Assembly (NCBI GenBank): GCA_021029095.1
Contig: JAJOHG010000068.1
Coordinates: 1 to 64,000, forward strand
Direction: 5' to 3'
Source: Phellopilus nigrolimitatus
Taxonomy: Eukaryota; Basidiomycota; Agaricomycetes; Hymenochaetales; Hymenochaetaceae
Length of the DNA: 64,000 nt
A program made the position numbers and the translations under genes. Shown here piece by piece: positions 1 to 10,864 of this stretch (positions are counted from its first letter, which is position 1; each line of letters starts with the position of its first letter). Below the pieces are notes generated by a model. The model was not told the origin of the DNA. It worked only from the letters and a program-made list of their open reading frames with translations, and searched no databases.

Positions 1-135
1 CCCGTGTGCGGGCGCGCCCAACATCGAGTACGGCGTCGCGTCCATCAGCATGCCTGGCGCACCGGACTGTGCAGTGCCCGGCTGGAGGTTTAGGTGCAAC
101 ACCTCTCTCAACTGAACCAAAAAAATACGTCGGAT

Positions 136-740
136 TTATTCCTCCTCGTCCTCGTCAATCTCCGCTTCGGCGCTCCTGCCCGCCTGGAACGTCTTGAACT
201 TCGTCTGGATGTTCTCGACGCACTGTTCGTGTGTGAGACGGTGTGTCTTGTGCTTGAGGCTCTCCGCCTTCCAGTCCTTCGACTTCTCCGTCGGCTTTGA
301 ATGTCGGGTCCTCGCAGATCGCAGCGTACGCATTCGTGTAGATCTCCTCCATGTCCTCTGAGCCAACGCCATCCGCGAGGTACATCGCGAACTGCTTCTT
401 GAAGCGCTCATCGTCCTCCTCCTCGAGCGACTCCATGTACTCCGCGACGTGCCCGCTGAAAATGTACTTCTTCAGCACTTCGGCGTCGAGCGTCTTCGCC
501 TCTGGGTCGTAGCCGGGGAAACGCTTCTCCGAGTGCGGAATGAAGATATTGCTGTGCAACGCACCCTTCATCGCGCCGAAGACGCGGGAGCCAGTCGAGG
601 TAGCATTTGAAAGGGCGGGGCACATCTCCCTCGTCGAGCGCCTCGGTGAGAGTGAGTTCACCATCAGGCTCGACGACACTCTCGTACTTGTCAGCGAGGC
701 CGAGTTTGGTGAGGGCGCGACGTGCACAGAGAAAGACCAT
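136..740 (-). pseudogene. RPL5: 60S ribosomal protein L5 (uL18) pseudogene, 5'-truncated
   Basis: Reading the minus strand gives the C-terminal half of the large-subunit protein L5, which carries 5S rRNA. Recognisable blocks are ALTKLGLADKYE, RVFGAMKGAL, FPGYDPEAKTLDAEVLKKYI, EIYTNAYAAI and the acidic tail ending at 136. The blocks lie in three frames. Near 600 a block is cut short (FKCYLD runs straight into TGSRVFG, losing about seven residues), and a second frame change falls near 300. Nothing resembling the N-terminal half is seen upstream of 740, where an unrelated sequence begins. A working L5 would be intact, so this is a degenerate partial copy. No introns are visible inside it. Confidence 0.82.
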
Positions 741-787
741 TAGCGTAGGCTATCGAGCAATGTATATTAGAACCAAAAGTTATTTTT

Positions 788-3740
788 TCAGAGTCTCGAA
801 AGGTCGGGCTCACCAGCAGACCAGTACCAGTCGTCCGCATTCTCTGACTCAATTTTCGAACTCATCTGATGTTCGATATAGTCATCTGGTTCGGCCTTAG
901 CGCGATAGTTCAGAAAATCAATCAAAATCAGGGTAAAATACTGTCTCACCACTACATCCAGAATACTGAACATGTCCGATACGGAGCTCAACCACGCGCG
1001 GATGATAGTCCTCGTACGATAACCAAGAGTCATATCCACACTAGATTGCCGCATACTCAAGAAGACAGCCAGTTCGGATACCAGAGCTCGTCGGTAGAAT
1101 ATGGACTTCGAAGACCGCGGGAGATATTCTCTTGGGGAGCGAAGTAGTAACTCAAAAAATGAGGCCGTTGACTGCACTTGGTGTATATCCCATGTGATGG
1201 CCACTTTCTTCGGCTTGGACTCGACCTGTTTCATTAGCACGGAGAAATCGACCCAGCGGCCATGCTCTGAAGTTTCTTCAAGAATGGATGTCATCGCATC
1301 TAAATGGTTTTTGGTAAACCACTGCAAATATCATTCGGAGGGGAAACATTATTTTTACCTCTCAAATTTGTCAGCTCCCAGAACTCGGCCGAGCACATTG
1401 CTCGTCCTACAACCCAACTAAACATTATGCTTTCCGAACATGTATCACTGCTCGTGATTGTTCGCGATACGCATAGCCCTGCGAGGGATTTTAAACGCTC
1501 CGCTGAGGCAATTTCACTGGTTGATCCAATTGGAGACGGGCAAGACGTATTGGGTACGACATAACACATACTCAATAATCGAAAGCCAGCGGTCTAATAC
1601 CAGATGCCGAACAGTCAGTGCGCCTCTCCCGTGCCCGCCTGGCTCTGAGAAGTCTAGTGAACTTGATGACGCGTCCCACTTCATGCGAGCCGCATCTCAG
1701 TTCGATCTGCTTAAAGCCTTTGTTAGATGCGTCGGCTACGCCAAGTTGGTATATAGGTAGGCGAGCATAGCCTTGATGATAGCATCTTGCTCTTCGGGGT
1801 CGGTGACCCGTAGGTTTTCATCAAAGAAAGAACGAAGCTGAAAATCAGGCGTGAGCGTGAATTTTACAGGTCAAACAGAAGTGGGTGTACCAGTTCGACG
1901 ATCAGCTTCTGGCGTTGTTTCTGCGAAGCGTATTAATCCGGCGGTCATCCCACAGGGAATCATCCTGGCGTCTAGAGTATTCAAGGAGCGCAGCGAAGAG
2001 CATGTCGCAAAAGCATGGCGGATACGCAGCGTCGCAGCAGTCACAATCTGATCCGTCCAGCAGGGTGCATTGGTCTTCTCGCTGAATGCCGACTGAGCAG
2101 CGTTTCCCAAGAACTTTTCCCAAGCTTCAGAGATGCTCGAACACACAGTAGCATATGATGATTCAGGAAGAGTCGAGAAGGGAAGGGATGGGAGGATGAC
2201 GGCGACAGCGCGTGCAACGAAAGAGTACGAAAGAGCTGCGCGTTCCTTTGGGGACATGGGTACAGCTGGCTCGTCAGTTTTTCTTCGTTTCTGCTTTCTA
2301 CCATTTGCCGACTTCGTATTAGAGGCTCTATCGTTCGCGTCCTCGTCGACATCCATTGTATCATCACTGCCAGAACTATCGGCGTACGTTATCCAAACCG
2401 CTTCCAAAGCTTCGAGGACAGCCTGGACAGTCTCAGGTGTCTGTCCCGGTGTGAGGAAACCCTTGATGGCCCGAGACAGTCCTTCCAGATGAGCGAGACT
2501 GAGAAGAGGTCCTGATGTACACGCTCGGTGTGCTTTTTGTACCTCAGAAAAGTCGCCGCTAAACTTCCCGAAGAGTTCGATAGGCAATCAATCAACACCG
2601 CGAGGAACACCGGAATCGTCCTGGTTTTCGAGTGGAAGTCGAGGAGTTCGTGTAGAAGTGATTGACTAGCAGGTAAATCCGAAGGGTTCATCTGCGGGGA
2701 ATTATCGTGTCAATAAGACGGTAAGGAGACCATGTACTTATGATCAAAGCGTACAGTTATAATGTCTGAGAGAATCTCTCCCGTGAGGGGGCTGATAATC
2801 TCGAGGTCTATGTGAGTTAGTACGCATATTATTTTGAGAGCGGCTTCGGATTTCTTCGGAAAGGCTGAAAACGTACGGATGTGTCAACATATATACTATT
2901 CTAGGAGTAAGACGATGATTACCTGTTGATGTACTAAGGGCATTGACGGCCCAAGTCACAATGTCGTTTAGAACATTCGCTGCTTTCGGACAGGCCGAAA
3001 CCAACCAGATTTGCCTCCTCTAAGACCTCCAACAAGGACAACACGCTTTGCCAGACTTCCAGCTCATCGCCGTATACACGGAGCGTTTTATAGCAGGAAG
3101 TGAATGCAGACATTCCCGTATCCCTGACTTTATTCTGAACCGTCTGCTCCTGAGATTGACTTGAGCCGGACCCAAAAATGGCGAAACGATGTTTACGCGT
3201 TTCTTGGACATACACTTTGTACAATTGGGGCAGGACTCGAAGTTGTGCTTTTTGAAAAATTGAAGGCGTGAAGTAATCTGTGAGGAGAGTCTCTAGAGGA
3301 TCTGCGGAGCCTTTCAGAGACTCGACGGGAAAAAGAACTTCGATGCCGGTCTGAAGGACTTCGGACTTCAGAGACTTCTCGTCGCGTTGCTCGGGAGTTT
3401 CTGTCGCATGTTCTGCACATATAAAGCGCACTCAGCGCGTAAAATTGTACTGAGTGAAAGTGGAGAACGTCTGCAACCGAAGATATTAGCAAAGCTCGGT
3501 CAAAATGAACACGAAACCGGCATACCTTTTTTCTATTCGACGAGTTGCCAATCGACTGACGGAAGGAACGGACGACTAAAACGCAGACAGACGTAAACCC
3601 GTTTGGGAAAGCTAGGTCAGAGGACATGTATGCCAGTACAGAGCCAAAGCACTCCGATAATGCATCGAGGTTCATTCGAGTAGCTGCTAAAGGCCACAGC
3701 ACGAGCATCCACCGAACAAAGTCTTCCGCCAGCTTCTGTG
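788..3740 (-). CDS. Large multi-exon gene, possibly Urb2/Npa2-like pre-rRNA processing factor, probably 5'-truncated
   Basis: Successive minus-strand exon-like segments (about 3617-3740, 2990-3430, 1871-2690, 1380-1560 and 788-1320) read as helical, leucine-rich protein without obvious transmembrane stretches. Blocks such as LLHELLDFHSKTRTIPVFLA and FFELLLRSPREYLPRS resemble, from memory, the Urb2/Npa2 family of nucleolar 60S-biogenesis factors. The segment at 1871-2587 carries a nuclear-localisation-like basic patch after an acidic stretch. The 5' end cannot be found: upstream of about 3740 the strand changes into a MADS-box fragment. Exon borders were not resolved, so intactness is uncertain. 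The family call rests on remembered pattern only. Confidence 0.4.
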
Positions 3741-4190
3741 GTTGATGCGGGGCTCGGCGAGGTTGGGCCGCCTGCGTTTTTGGAGGCGGACGTGCGGCAG
3801 CGAACGGAGCTGCGCTTCTCACCCTCCGTCTCGACATTGTCGCCGTGGTCGCCACCCGCGTCGTCCTCCTGGCCGGGCCCGCCGGGCGGCGTGCCGCTGA
3901 TGGAGAGCCCGGGGAAGTTGCGCGTGCCGCCTGTGGCCTGCATGCTCGCCATCTGCGGCTGGTTGGGACTGTTGCCGGCCTACGCGGGGGGTGCCTGCAT
4001 CTACCGGGGGGCCGAGAAGTCGAGCGGCGCGCCAACGGGCATGTTGGAGGGGAGCGGGCGGTGCGGCACGTTGAGACAGGCCTGGATGAGGTTCTTGCCT
4101 TCGAGCTGCTTGACGAGCGGCTGCAGCTTGGCGATGGTGAAGGTATACAAGAGCCCGGTCTCGGAGACGACGAGCAGGAGCATGATCAGG
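3740..4190 (-). pseudogene. MADS-box (SRF/Mcm1-type) transcription factor fragment with two stop codons
   Basis: The minus strand from 4183 begins LLLVVSETGLLYTFTIAKLQ, the end of an SRF-type MADS domain, followed by KNLIQACLN and the glutamine/proline-rich tail usual for fungal Mcm1-like regulators. The DNA-binding first half of the MADS box is missing, so the copy is 5'-truncated near 4190. One frame continues to about 3740 but is interrupted by two TAG codons at 4001-4003 and 3980-3982. Both lie in a glutamine-rich context and look like CAG-to-TAG changes. The fragment abuts the 5' end of the Urb2-like segment with no gap, as in a mosaic of captured pieces. Confidence 0.7.
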
Positions 4191-4269
4191 ACTTAAGCAA
4201 ATTTTCTTTCGAAATTGTGATATGTCACAAATGTAACGGTTACATGTTGAACTTGACTTTTCTTGCCAC

Positions 4270-4790
4270 GTCTTTTTCTTGCTTCCCCAAGTACGTCGAG
4301 TAGTTCTCGAACGGCGTCACCATCGTCTCGCTCTACCTCAACCCGCTGCCCGCCACCCCCGCGGGCGTCCCGCCCATCGAGCACGCCATCGTGCAGGTCA
4401 TGAAGGAAGCGTCCCTCCTCTTCTGCCTCCCCGCGAACCCCTTCTTCCGGCGCGCCGACGGCGCGCGCGCGGGGCACGCCGTGCAGGAGGCGACGTACGC
4501 GTACGCCGGCTGGGCCTTCGCGCAGCACTTCTGCAACCGCCTCGGCCCCGCGTACCTCGCGTTGCGCAACACGCTCGACGCCGCGAACCCCTCCCATGCA
4601 GAGGTCCTCAACGACATCAAGCGCCGCTTCCGCGAGGAGACCTTCACGCGCGAGAGCATCATGGACCTCGTCGCCGCGCACCCCGCGCTCGTGCGCCATT
4701 TACATCAACTTTGCTATGACGCACTACCCGCACGCCGCGGGCAGCGAGCTCGTGCGCGTTCTTTTTTATTTTTTTACTTAGCTTCTCAGG
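4270..4790 (+). pseudogene. GDH2: NAD-dependent glutamate dehydrogenase (large GDH2 type) fragment
   Basis: The plus strand encodes an internal stretch of the large fungal NAD-GDH, which deaminates glutamate to 2-oxoglutarate: FSNGVTIVSLYLNPLP, IEHAIVQVMKEASLLFCLP, NPFFRRADGA and AYAGWAFAQHFCNRLGPAYL. The first exon is broken by a TAG at 4300-4302, where a tyrosine codon is expected (KYVE-stop-FSNG). A later frame change near 4690 moves INFAMTHYPHAAGSEL into another frame. The whole protein is normally about 1000 residues; only some 150 remain and no catalytic core is present. The surroundings are also gene fragments. Confidence 0.82.
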
Positions 4791-5350
4791 GATCTGCGAG
4801 AGGTTCAGGACTTACCTCGTCGCACAGCACAAGCGTCCGGGCATCCTATAGGCAGAGGCACCCATTACGGGCCACATGTCGCTCCCTCCAACGGGTATGC
4901 AGAGTGAGGCATATCGCAAGCATGCGCGCGCGGTAGGCCAGAAGCACTGCGCGTCGCCCCGGACTCGATTATGGAACTCGAGCAGCAAGAGTTTGTGAAG
5001 GCAGCGCAGAAGAACCTCTCATCCTGCAAGTCTCTTCCTTTTTACCTCATCCGTCTTGCAGCCATAATCTTTATCAACTAGTAAGTCCTTCAAATCTCTC
5101 GCCATTGCTTCATCCTCGCATGATGCTTCCATCCCTCCGCAATGATGCTGACCCTCCTCCCACACCTCCCAGTTTCAGTACGCGACTTCCTCATGTCCTC
5201 CTCCACAGCCGTCACGAGCTTCTCCACCCCCTGCCTCAAATCATCGCTCGTCAGTTTCCCTCGCTCGCCAAACAAAATCATATGACTGGGCCCAGTCACA
5301 CGAACTGCTAGAAGGCCCCGAGGGACTCGAAGTATGTATTAGCCCTGTCT
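4790..5350. other. Unassigned stretch between gene fragments
   Basis: No gene is recognised here. A short plus-strand reading near 4960-5030 (IMELEQQEFVKAAQKNL) and a minus-strand reading at 5090-5299 (DDLRQGVEKLVTAVEEDMRK) are helical and could be remnants of exons, but neither has a start, a partner exon or a family I can name. Confidence 0.3.
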
Positions 5351-5354
5351 TCTA

Positions 5355-8130
5355 GTGCCCTCTGTTGATGCGTCTTCGTTAACTTGTCAGCGCCCTCATT
5401 CGCAGGAACGCCCATCCCCAAAGGACGCTGCGCCTTCCCAATCCAGTCGTCGATCGGGCACGGTCATGCAGAAGCTCGCTTATTCACCGTCGCCGCTCGT
5501 CATGTCCAATCAGCCGAATGCAGATTACATGAAGACGAACCCGAAGTCAGCTGCGCCGCTCGAGCCGTATGTGCGCGACGGCGCATCGGACGAGGCAATC
5601 GCGAACGGGCTTCGCCGCGCTGGCAACCGATGGAGTTTTAACGGCTCGGAGCCCAAAATCGCGAATTGGGACATTGGGACCTCGCCGACGAGATCGGCAA
5701 ACTCAGTATCTCTAACGGCGCGAGCGATGGCACGGACGGTTCGACGACGCCTTCCAAAAACGTGCGGGATGTGCTTCAAATTCACGAGACGAGTCCGCTT
5801 GATACGTCATCGTCGGACACCTCTCTGGACTCTGCTTCACCTCAAAACGTTGATGGTTTGAACTTGTCGTCGCACTCACGGGGCTCTTCAACTGACACGC
5901 TGAGCTCGGAAAGCTCTGCGCGAAGCAACGCCCACCTGAACTCCTTGAAAGCGTCTCCTTTCTCGACAGAACTGACGAAGGATAGGCCACGGTCGTTTAG
6001 CGGCGCAATCTCAGACGTGGAGCTGCGCCGCCTCCAAAACATCCATACCCCTTCTCAGCTTCCTGAATCTCTCCAGGATAGAGGTTCACCCCTGACTAGG
6101 GATGTTAACGGCGGCGGAGATAGCATGCCGCCGTCTTCGACACCAAGTGGAGAGAATATCAGTGGTCCGACACAGCCCATGTTCCCTTCTCTAGCCGCAT
6201 ATCCTGATGTCCAGCAGCCTACTGTTCGTTCTTCTATTCACATTCACGCGTGCTATGACACTGACCATCTTCTCTTTTTCCCGTAGTTTGTTGGTCTACC
6301 TGCGCAGGGCTTCGCTCATCAAGGTCCCGCAGCGCGTCATGATGAGCTACAAGTCGATCCTACGATTCAGCCTCGTCAATTCGTCAACGGCGGCCAAGGC
6401 CGTGGAGCACCGTTTGCTCAAGTCCCTACGAACGGGCCGATGCGCCACGTTCAACCAGATGCGTACCGCCAACAGATGCGTGGCGTGAACATGTTCCATC
6501 AGCGATGCAGATGTCCTCGCAAGCACCGCCGACACTCCTCCCCAGCCCAACGAACTTCGGGTATCCGGGCATGCCAAATGCCCATGGGCACCACAATGCA
6601 TTCCCGCTGGGAAACTCGCAACAAGTATACGACGGTCCCGCTGGATCCCGCCATCGGCCGTACGCAGCAGACATTCCGCCCTGGTCGCCAGTACTCTGCA
6701 TCCGATCCAGCAAGCCTGCGCGACGCGGCCTCTCTGCTACTCGGTGCGGGTATGCACAACATGCAGAGCATGCTGTTCCCGCCGACACCTGGCATGTACC
6801 CCCCGATGGTAATGACTCCTCCTGGTTATCCAAACCAGTACTTTCCTGGCGTGGGTCCGCAGCCTCAGTACGGTCAGGAGATGATGGGTGCGCTTCAGCG
6901 GACGGTGCCACAGTATGGTGTCTCGAATGGCGTGCCGACGACCCCACAATCGTCACAAACCAATGTTCCCCCGCCGGTGGCAGATGGGCGCGCTCGCTCG
7001 CTGAGCACGAACAGTGACCCGAACGACGCACAGGCGTCGCTACTCGCGCGTATTACTGCGAAGTGCAAGCACGAGGAGGGCACGTCCAGTGCGACGACAC
7101 CCACCGCTGCGTCGGTAATGGAGAGTGGTGCGAGTGGCGGCTATCACCAGTTCAGTGGACACAAGCCGCCGGGTGGCGCGCTACGTGTTGACACGAATGC
7201 TGAAGCCCCTGTTGCGACGAAGCAAAACAAGTCGGCATACCCGATGTTCGCGAACACCTCGATCCAGGCTCTTTCCCCGGATCCTGTCACTGCAGGTCCC
7301 GAGTTTGGGAGGCACATGGCTGCAAAGAACGCCAACGTAGTTGACATGAACCAGGTGCATTTACTCCGCTGTTGCACACATTTATTATATTGATTCCGTC
7401 TCAGAGAATGGGTAGCAGCACCGCCAGCGCGAATCCCCGCCACTCGTCTACAAGTTCGGAAGCAAGTATTAACTACGCTCAGCAACCTTGCAATGCTTCG
7501 GGCAGTTCCTCGCCGTTTGGTATTTTGTCTGGGCAGACGGAAAGCTCAACGAACACGCTAAGCGGGCATGGCCATGGTGCACTCCTTCGCAATGGTGAAC
7601 GGCTGCTACGCCCCCCTATGCCCCTTGTGCCAGAACACCGTCAACCTGAACGACTTTTTCCCCCCACAACAGGGACCCCCAGAGCGCACAGCACAGTGCC
7701 GCCGCCTTGCGCTGCCTAGCACAAAAGTGTGATGCGTCACAAACGTGATGCGCCGATCTCTCCGCACCTGGGTCTGCAGAGGAGATTATGAGTCTCAGCA
7801 CGGAGGAGGTCCTGTCGCGAATACGACTCATCGAGAACAATATAAAGGTGCGGCATAAGCTCATTGTCGCCGGACACGAAACTCATGGGATTCAGGTGAC
7901 GTGCAACAGGGGCTTCCGAGTGCACAGCACAGCGCCTCCTTTTGCCGCCTGGCACGTCGCCGCTTGCCCCTGACACATACTACGCCGCCGAGCCCGCGCT
8001 TTACTTCCCGCCCCCGCCTGCCTCCGCTCCACCCACATCGATGTTTCCCCTGAGCTCAGGTTTGCCCCGCGCTCGTGCTCCGTGTCCAAGTTGGGCCCCT
8101 CGAGCGCTTCGGGGTCAGCCTTAGGCACTA
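5355..8130 (+). pseudogene. Low-complexity Ser/Pro/Met/Gln-rich protein gene with several frameshifts
   Basis: A long plus-strand gene of unknown function. Reading across frames gives NGLRRAGNRWSFNGSEPKIANWD, then LADEIGKLSI, a serine-rich acidic part to about 6225, an intron about 6225-6290, and then a Pro/Met/Gln-rich part (GYPGMPNAHGHHNAFPLG, PPTPGMYPPMVMTPPGYP) to 7350. A second intron about 7351-7405 and serine-rich sequence follow. At least three frame changes break it: an exact 8-bp tandem duplication at 5665-5680, a probable 1-bp loss near 6496, and another near 6640. The composition suggests a regulatory or RNA-associated protein, but no domain was identified. A downstream part (7788-8130) may be its 3' exons. 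Confidence 0.5.
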
Positions 8131-8412
8131 TCTCGGGCCCGGGCAAGAGTAGAGCCATGGATAGGGGGAGCAGAAATGTTTACGATATCTTGTATCTAGG
8201 TCTCATGGGTTCACGATCTTAGGCCTCGCCGCCTCTTGAGTATGAGGTGAGTGCCTATCCTGTATGTTCCCATCGCATTTCCCCCGCTTTCTCTCTCATA
8301 AAGCTTCTCCCTCCCCTCCCTCCCCTCCCCCTCTTTCCAGAGCTACCCATATGTAGTAGCTTCTCAGTGTACCTATGTAGAGCTGCAATATAGTGCATTC
8401 CTTACAATAGCA

Positions 8413-8431
8413 CCCCCCCCCCCCCCCCCCC
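8413..8431. repeat. Poly-C tract
   Basis: An uninterrupted run of 19 cytosines sits at the left edge of the CTACA minisatellite zone. It is probably variable in length. Confidence 0.9.
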
Positions 8432-8469
8432 AAGTTTCTGAATGAGCAAAAAAAGTGAAATATCCCTCT

Positions 8470-8895
8470 CCGCACTACAGTGCTACAGTGCTACAGTGCT
8501 ACATGCCTACAGTGCTACGTACCTACGATGCTACATGCCTATAGTGCTACGTACCTACAATGCTATGTACCTACAATGCTATGTACCTACAATGCTACGT
8601 ACCTATGTACCTACAATGCTATGTTGGGCAATATAGTGGGTAGGTATCTATGAACCACTACAAAGCTACAATGCTACGTACCTACAATGCTACGTACCTA
8701 CAATGCTATGTACCTATGATGCTATGTACCTACAATGCTATGTACCTACAATGCTACGTACCTACAATGCTACGTACCTACATCACTATACAGCTACAGC
8801 GCTACATGCCTATAGTGCTATGGAACTATGGACCACCCACACTATGTTGGGCAATATAGTGGGTAGGTATCTATGAACCACTACAAAGCTACATG
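8470..8895. repeat. CTACA-rich minisatellite 1 (about 16-bp unit)
   Basis: The unit is close to TACCTACAATGCTACG, repeated with point changes. Embedded in it are two near-identical 47-bp blocks (8623-8670 and 8846-8892) that begin GTTGGGCAATATAGTGG and run into AACCACTACAAAGCTACA. The open frames through it arise from the periodicity and are not genes. Confidence 0.9.
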
Positions 8896-8959
8896 ACCTA
8901 TATTGTCCTATATAGGAGTGTGTAGCGTCGGAAAATTTCCTGATGTAGCACGAAGTGCA

Positions 8960-9190
8960 CGCTTGGGGATTGTGATGTGGAGTCGGCAGTGAGCGCGAGC
9001 ACCACGGGCAGCGGCAACGACGTGCGCCGCTCGCCATCGAAGCGGGCACGCACCGAGACACCCCGCACTCGCAAGCCACCGTCTCCGAAGGCGAAGACGG
9101 GCCCGAGCATCATCGACAATGACCTGTCCTCGCTCTCGAGCCTGTTGGACGTGGACTACAAGTTCTTGTCCGGCGTCGCTGCAGGATTGA
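8960..9190 (+). other. Coding-like fragment trapped between two minisatellites
   Basis: About 70 codons read as ordinary GC-rich protein (ESAVSASTTGSGNDVRRSPS, then KRARTETPRTRKPPSPK and SIIDNDLSSLSSLLDVDY). Base composition differs sharply from the AT-rich repeats on both sides. The basic SPSKRAR...RKPPSPK stretch resembles a nuclear-localisation region. There is no start codon in context and no stop before the repeat begins, so it looks like an exon piece caught inside the repeat zone. The source gene is not recognised. Confidence 0.45.
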
Positions 9191-9249
9191 ATCATACAAT
9201 ACAATTACTATACATACTATACATCTACTATATATTTCCCAAGCTGCCA

Positions 9250-9725
9250 CGCTATGTACCTACAGAGCTACAGGAAGCTACAGATGCTACAGTGCAACCC
9301 AGCTATGTACCTATAGAGCTACAGTAAGCTACAGACGTCTACAGTGCAACCCAGCTATGTACCTACAGAGCTACAGTAAGCTACAGACGTCTACAGTGCA
9401 ACCCAGCTATGTACCTACAGAGCTACAGTAAGCTACAGAGCTACAGTAAGCTACAGACGTCTACAGTGCAACCCAGCTATGTACCTATAGAGCTACAGTA
9501 AGCTACAGACGTCTACAGTGCAACCCAGCTATGTACCTACAGAGCTACAGTAAGCTACAGACGTCTACAGTGCAACCCAGCTATGTACCTATAGAGCTAC
9601 AGTAAGCTACAGTAAGCTACAGTAAGCTACAGTAAGCTACAGATGTCTACAGTGCAACCCTGCTATGTACCTATAGAGCTACAGTAAGCTACAGTAAGCT
9701 ACAGACGCTACAGACGTCTACAGTG
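9250..9725. repeat. Minisatellite 2 (52-bp unit)
   Basis: A tandem array of a 52-bp unit starting GCTATGTACCTACAGAGCTA and containing CAGACGTCTACAGTGCAACC. About seven units are present, some expanded internally by extra AGCTACAGTA steps (9600-9640, 9680-9705). The shared CTACA/CTACAG words suggest a common origin with minisatellite 1. The array runs to within 100 bp of the gag gene of the first retrotransposon. Confidence 0.9.
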
Positions 9726-9820
9726 CTACAAGTCAACACTACAATTTTGCTACAATAGCTATGTGACGCTACAGATGTCTACAGACGTCTACAAACCAAC
9801 GCTGAAAATCCATTTTCCTG

Positions 9821-10864
9821 ATGCTCACCCAAACTGTAACCAACCTGGCTGCAGCCCCTCATCCACCACCCGTAATCATGCCAGCACCAGCGGCAGCGGC
9901 TCCCTCACCCAAAATGCCAAAGGTGGCTCCACCGTCGTACTTTGAAGGAAATCAGGAAGAGTCTGAGGGGTGGTTGTTAGAAGTTCGGATCTACCAGGAG
10001 ACACATGCGGCTGAATTCCCAGATGTGGGATCACGTGTCAAATTTGCGTTATCATACATGCGAGGAGAGATGGTGCAGGAGTGGAAGAGGATACACGCGC
10101 AGAGCGTCTATTACACATACGAGGAGTTTGTGACGGACTTCAAGGAGCGATTTGGTGATCCCAACCCGGTTGCCACAGCCATCTCCAAGCTGGACAACAT
10201 GCATCAAGGGAAGGACACCATGGACGCATTCGTGGTAAAGTTTCAGGATGTCGCTTCGCGCACGGGTTACAATGACACTGCTTTGATTGAAGTCTTCAAA
10301 AAGAAAATTAATGGTCAGCTACTTGCGCGTATGTACGCACTACCGACAATGCCAACCACTCTTTCACGTCACCACGGCATCAACGGATGGTACGAATGGG
10401 CACAGCAACTCGACCGACAGTGGAGGGAGGGCGAAGCCTATCGTCGTGGTGCAACGGAGCAAAAGCGGGTAGCTCCAGCACAGCAGACAAATGCAGGGAA
10501 AGCGACGCAGACACAGAATCAGACAAGAACGTATCAGCAACCACAGGTGCAGGTACAACCAAATTATGGAAGTTATGGACAGGGTAGGGCTCAGCCGAGT
10601 GCGTCTGGGACGTCGACTACGGGAGCGCCAAAAGACCCTAATGCTATGGATGTGGACCGGACGGGCCGGAGACCACCAGTGAAGTGCTTCAAGTGCGGTC
10701 GACTTGGACATTATGCGAGGGACTGCAAAGTTGGCCTCGATGTCAGGGCGATGACGTACGACCAGATGCGCGATTATTTTGCTCAGGAGGCTGCTGCGCA
10801 GAAAGATAAGGAGGCTCTGGAGGCGAAAGCTAAGGAGCAGGGTTTTCAAAGCGAGTCCAAGTGA
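9821..10864 (+). CDS. Gag of element 1
   Basis: A protein of up to 347 residues forming the virus-like particle. The retrotransposon gag domain spans about residues 35-205 (SYFEGNQEESEGWLLEVRIY through EWAQQLDRQWREGEAYRRG). A glutamine-rich linker and one CCHC zinc knuckle follow (CFKCGRLGHYARDC, about residues 288-301) for RNA binding. The start could be the ATG at 9821 or the one at 9878. The stop at 10862-10864 lies 31 nt inside the open pol frame, which is -1 relative to gag. Confidence 0.9.
   Translation: MLTQTVTNLAAAPHPPPVIMPAPAAAAPSPKMPKVAPPSYFEGNQEESEGWLLEVRIYQETHAAEFPDVGSRVKFALSYMRGEMVQEWKRIHAQSVYYTYEEFVTDFKERFGDPNPVATAISKLDNMHQGKDTMDAFVVKFQDVASRTGYNDTALIEVFKKKINGQLLARMYALPTMPTTLSRHHGINGWYEWAQQLDRQWREGEAYRRGATEQKRVAPAQQTNAGKATQTQNQTRTYQQPQVQVQPNYGSYGQGRAQPSASGTSTTGAPKDPNAMDVDRTGRRPPVKCFKCGRLGHYARDCKVGLDVRAMTYDQMRDYFAQEAAAQKDKEALEAKAKEQGFQSESK

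Noticed and set aside
8442..8859. Open frames of 60-70 codons through the CTACA repeat (YLQCYVPTMLRTY-type peptides)
   Set aside because: They follow the 16-bp periodicity, have no conserved start, and all frames are similarly open.
8470..9725. A CRISPR-like array
   Set aside because: Repeats are directly adjacent with no unique spacers and the organism is a eukaryote; this is a minisatellite.
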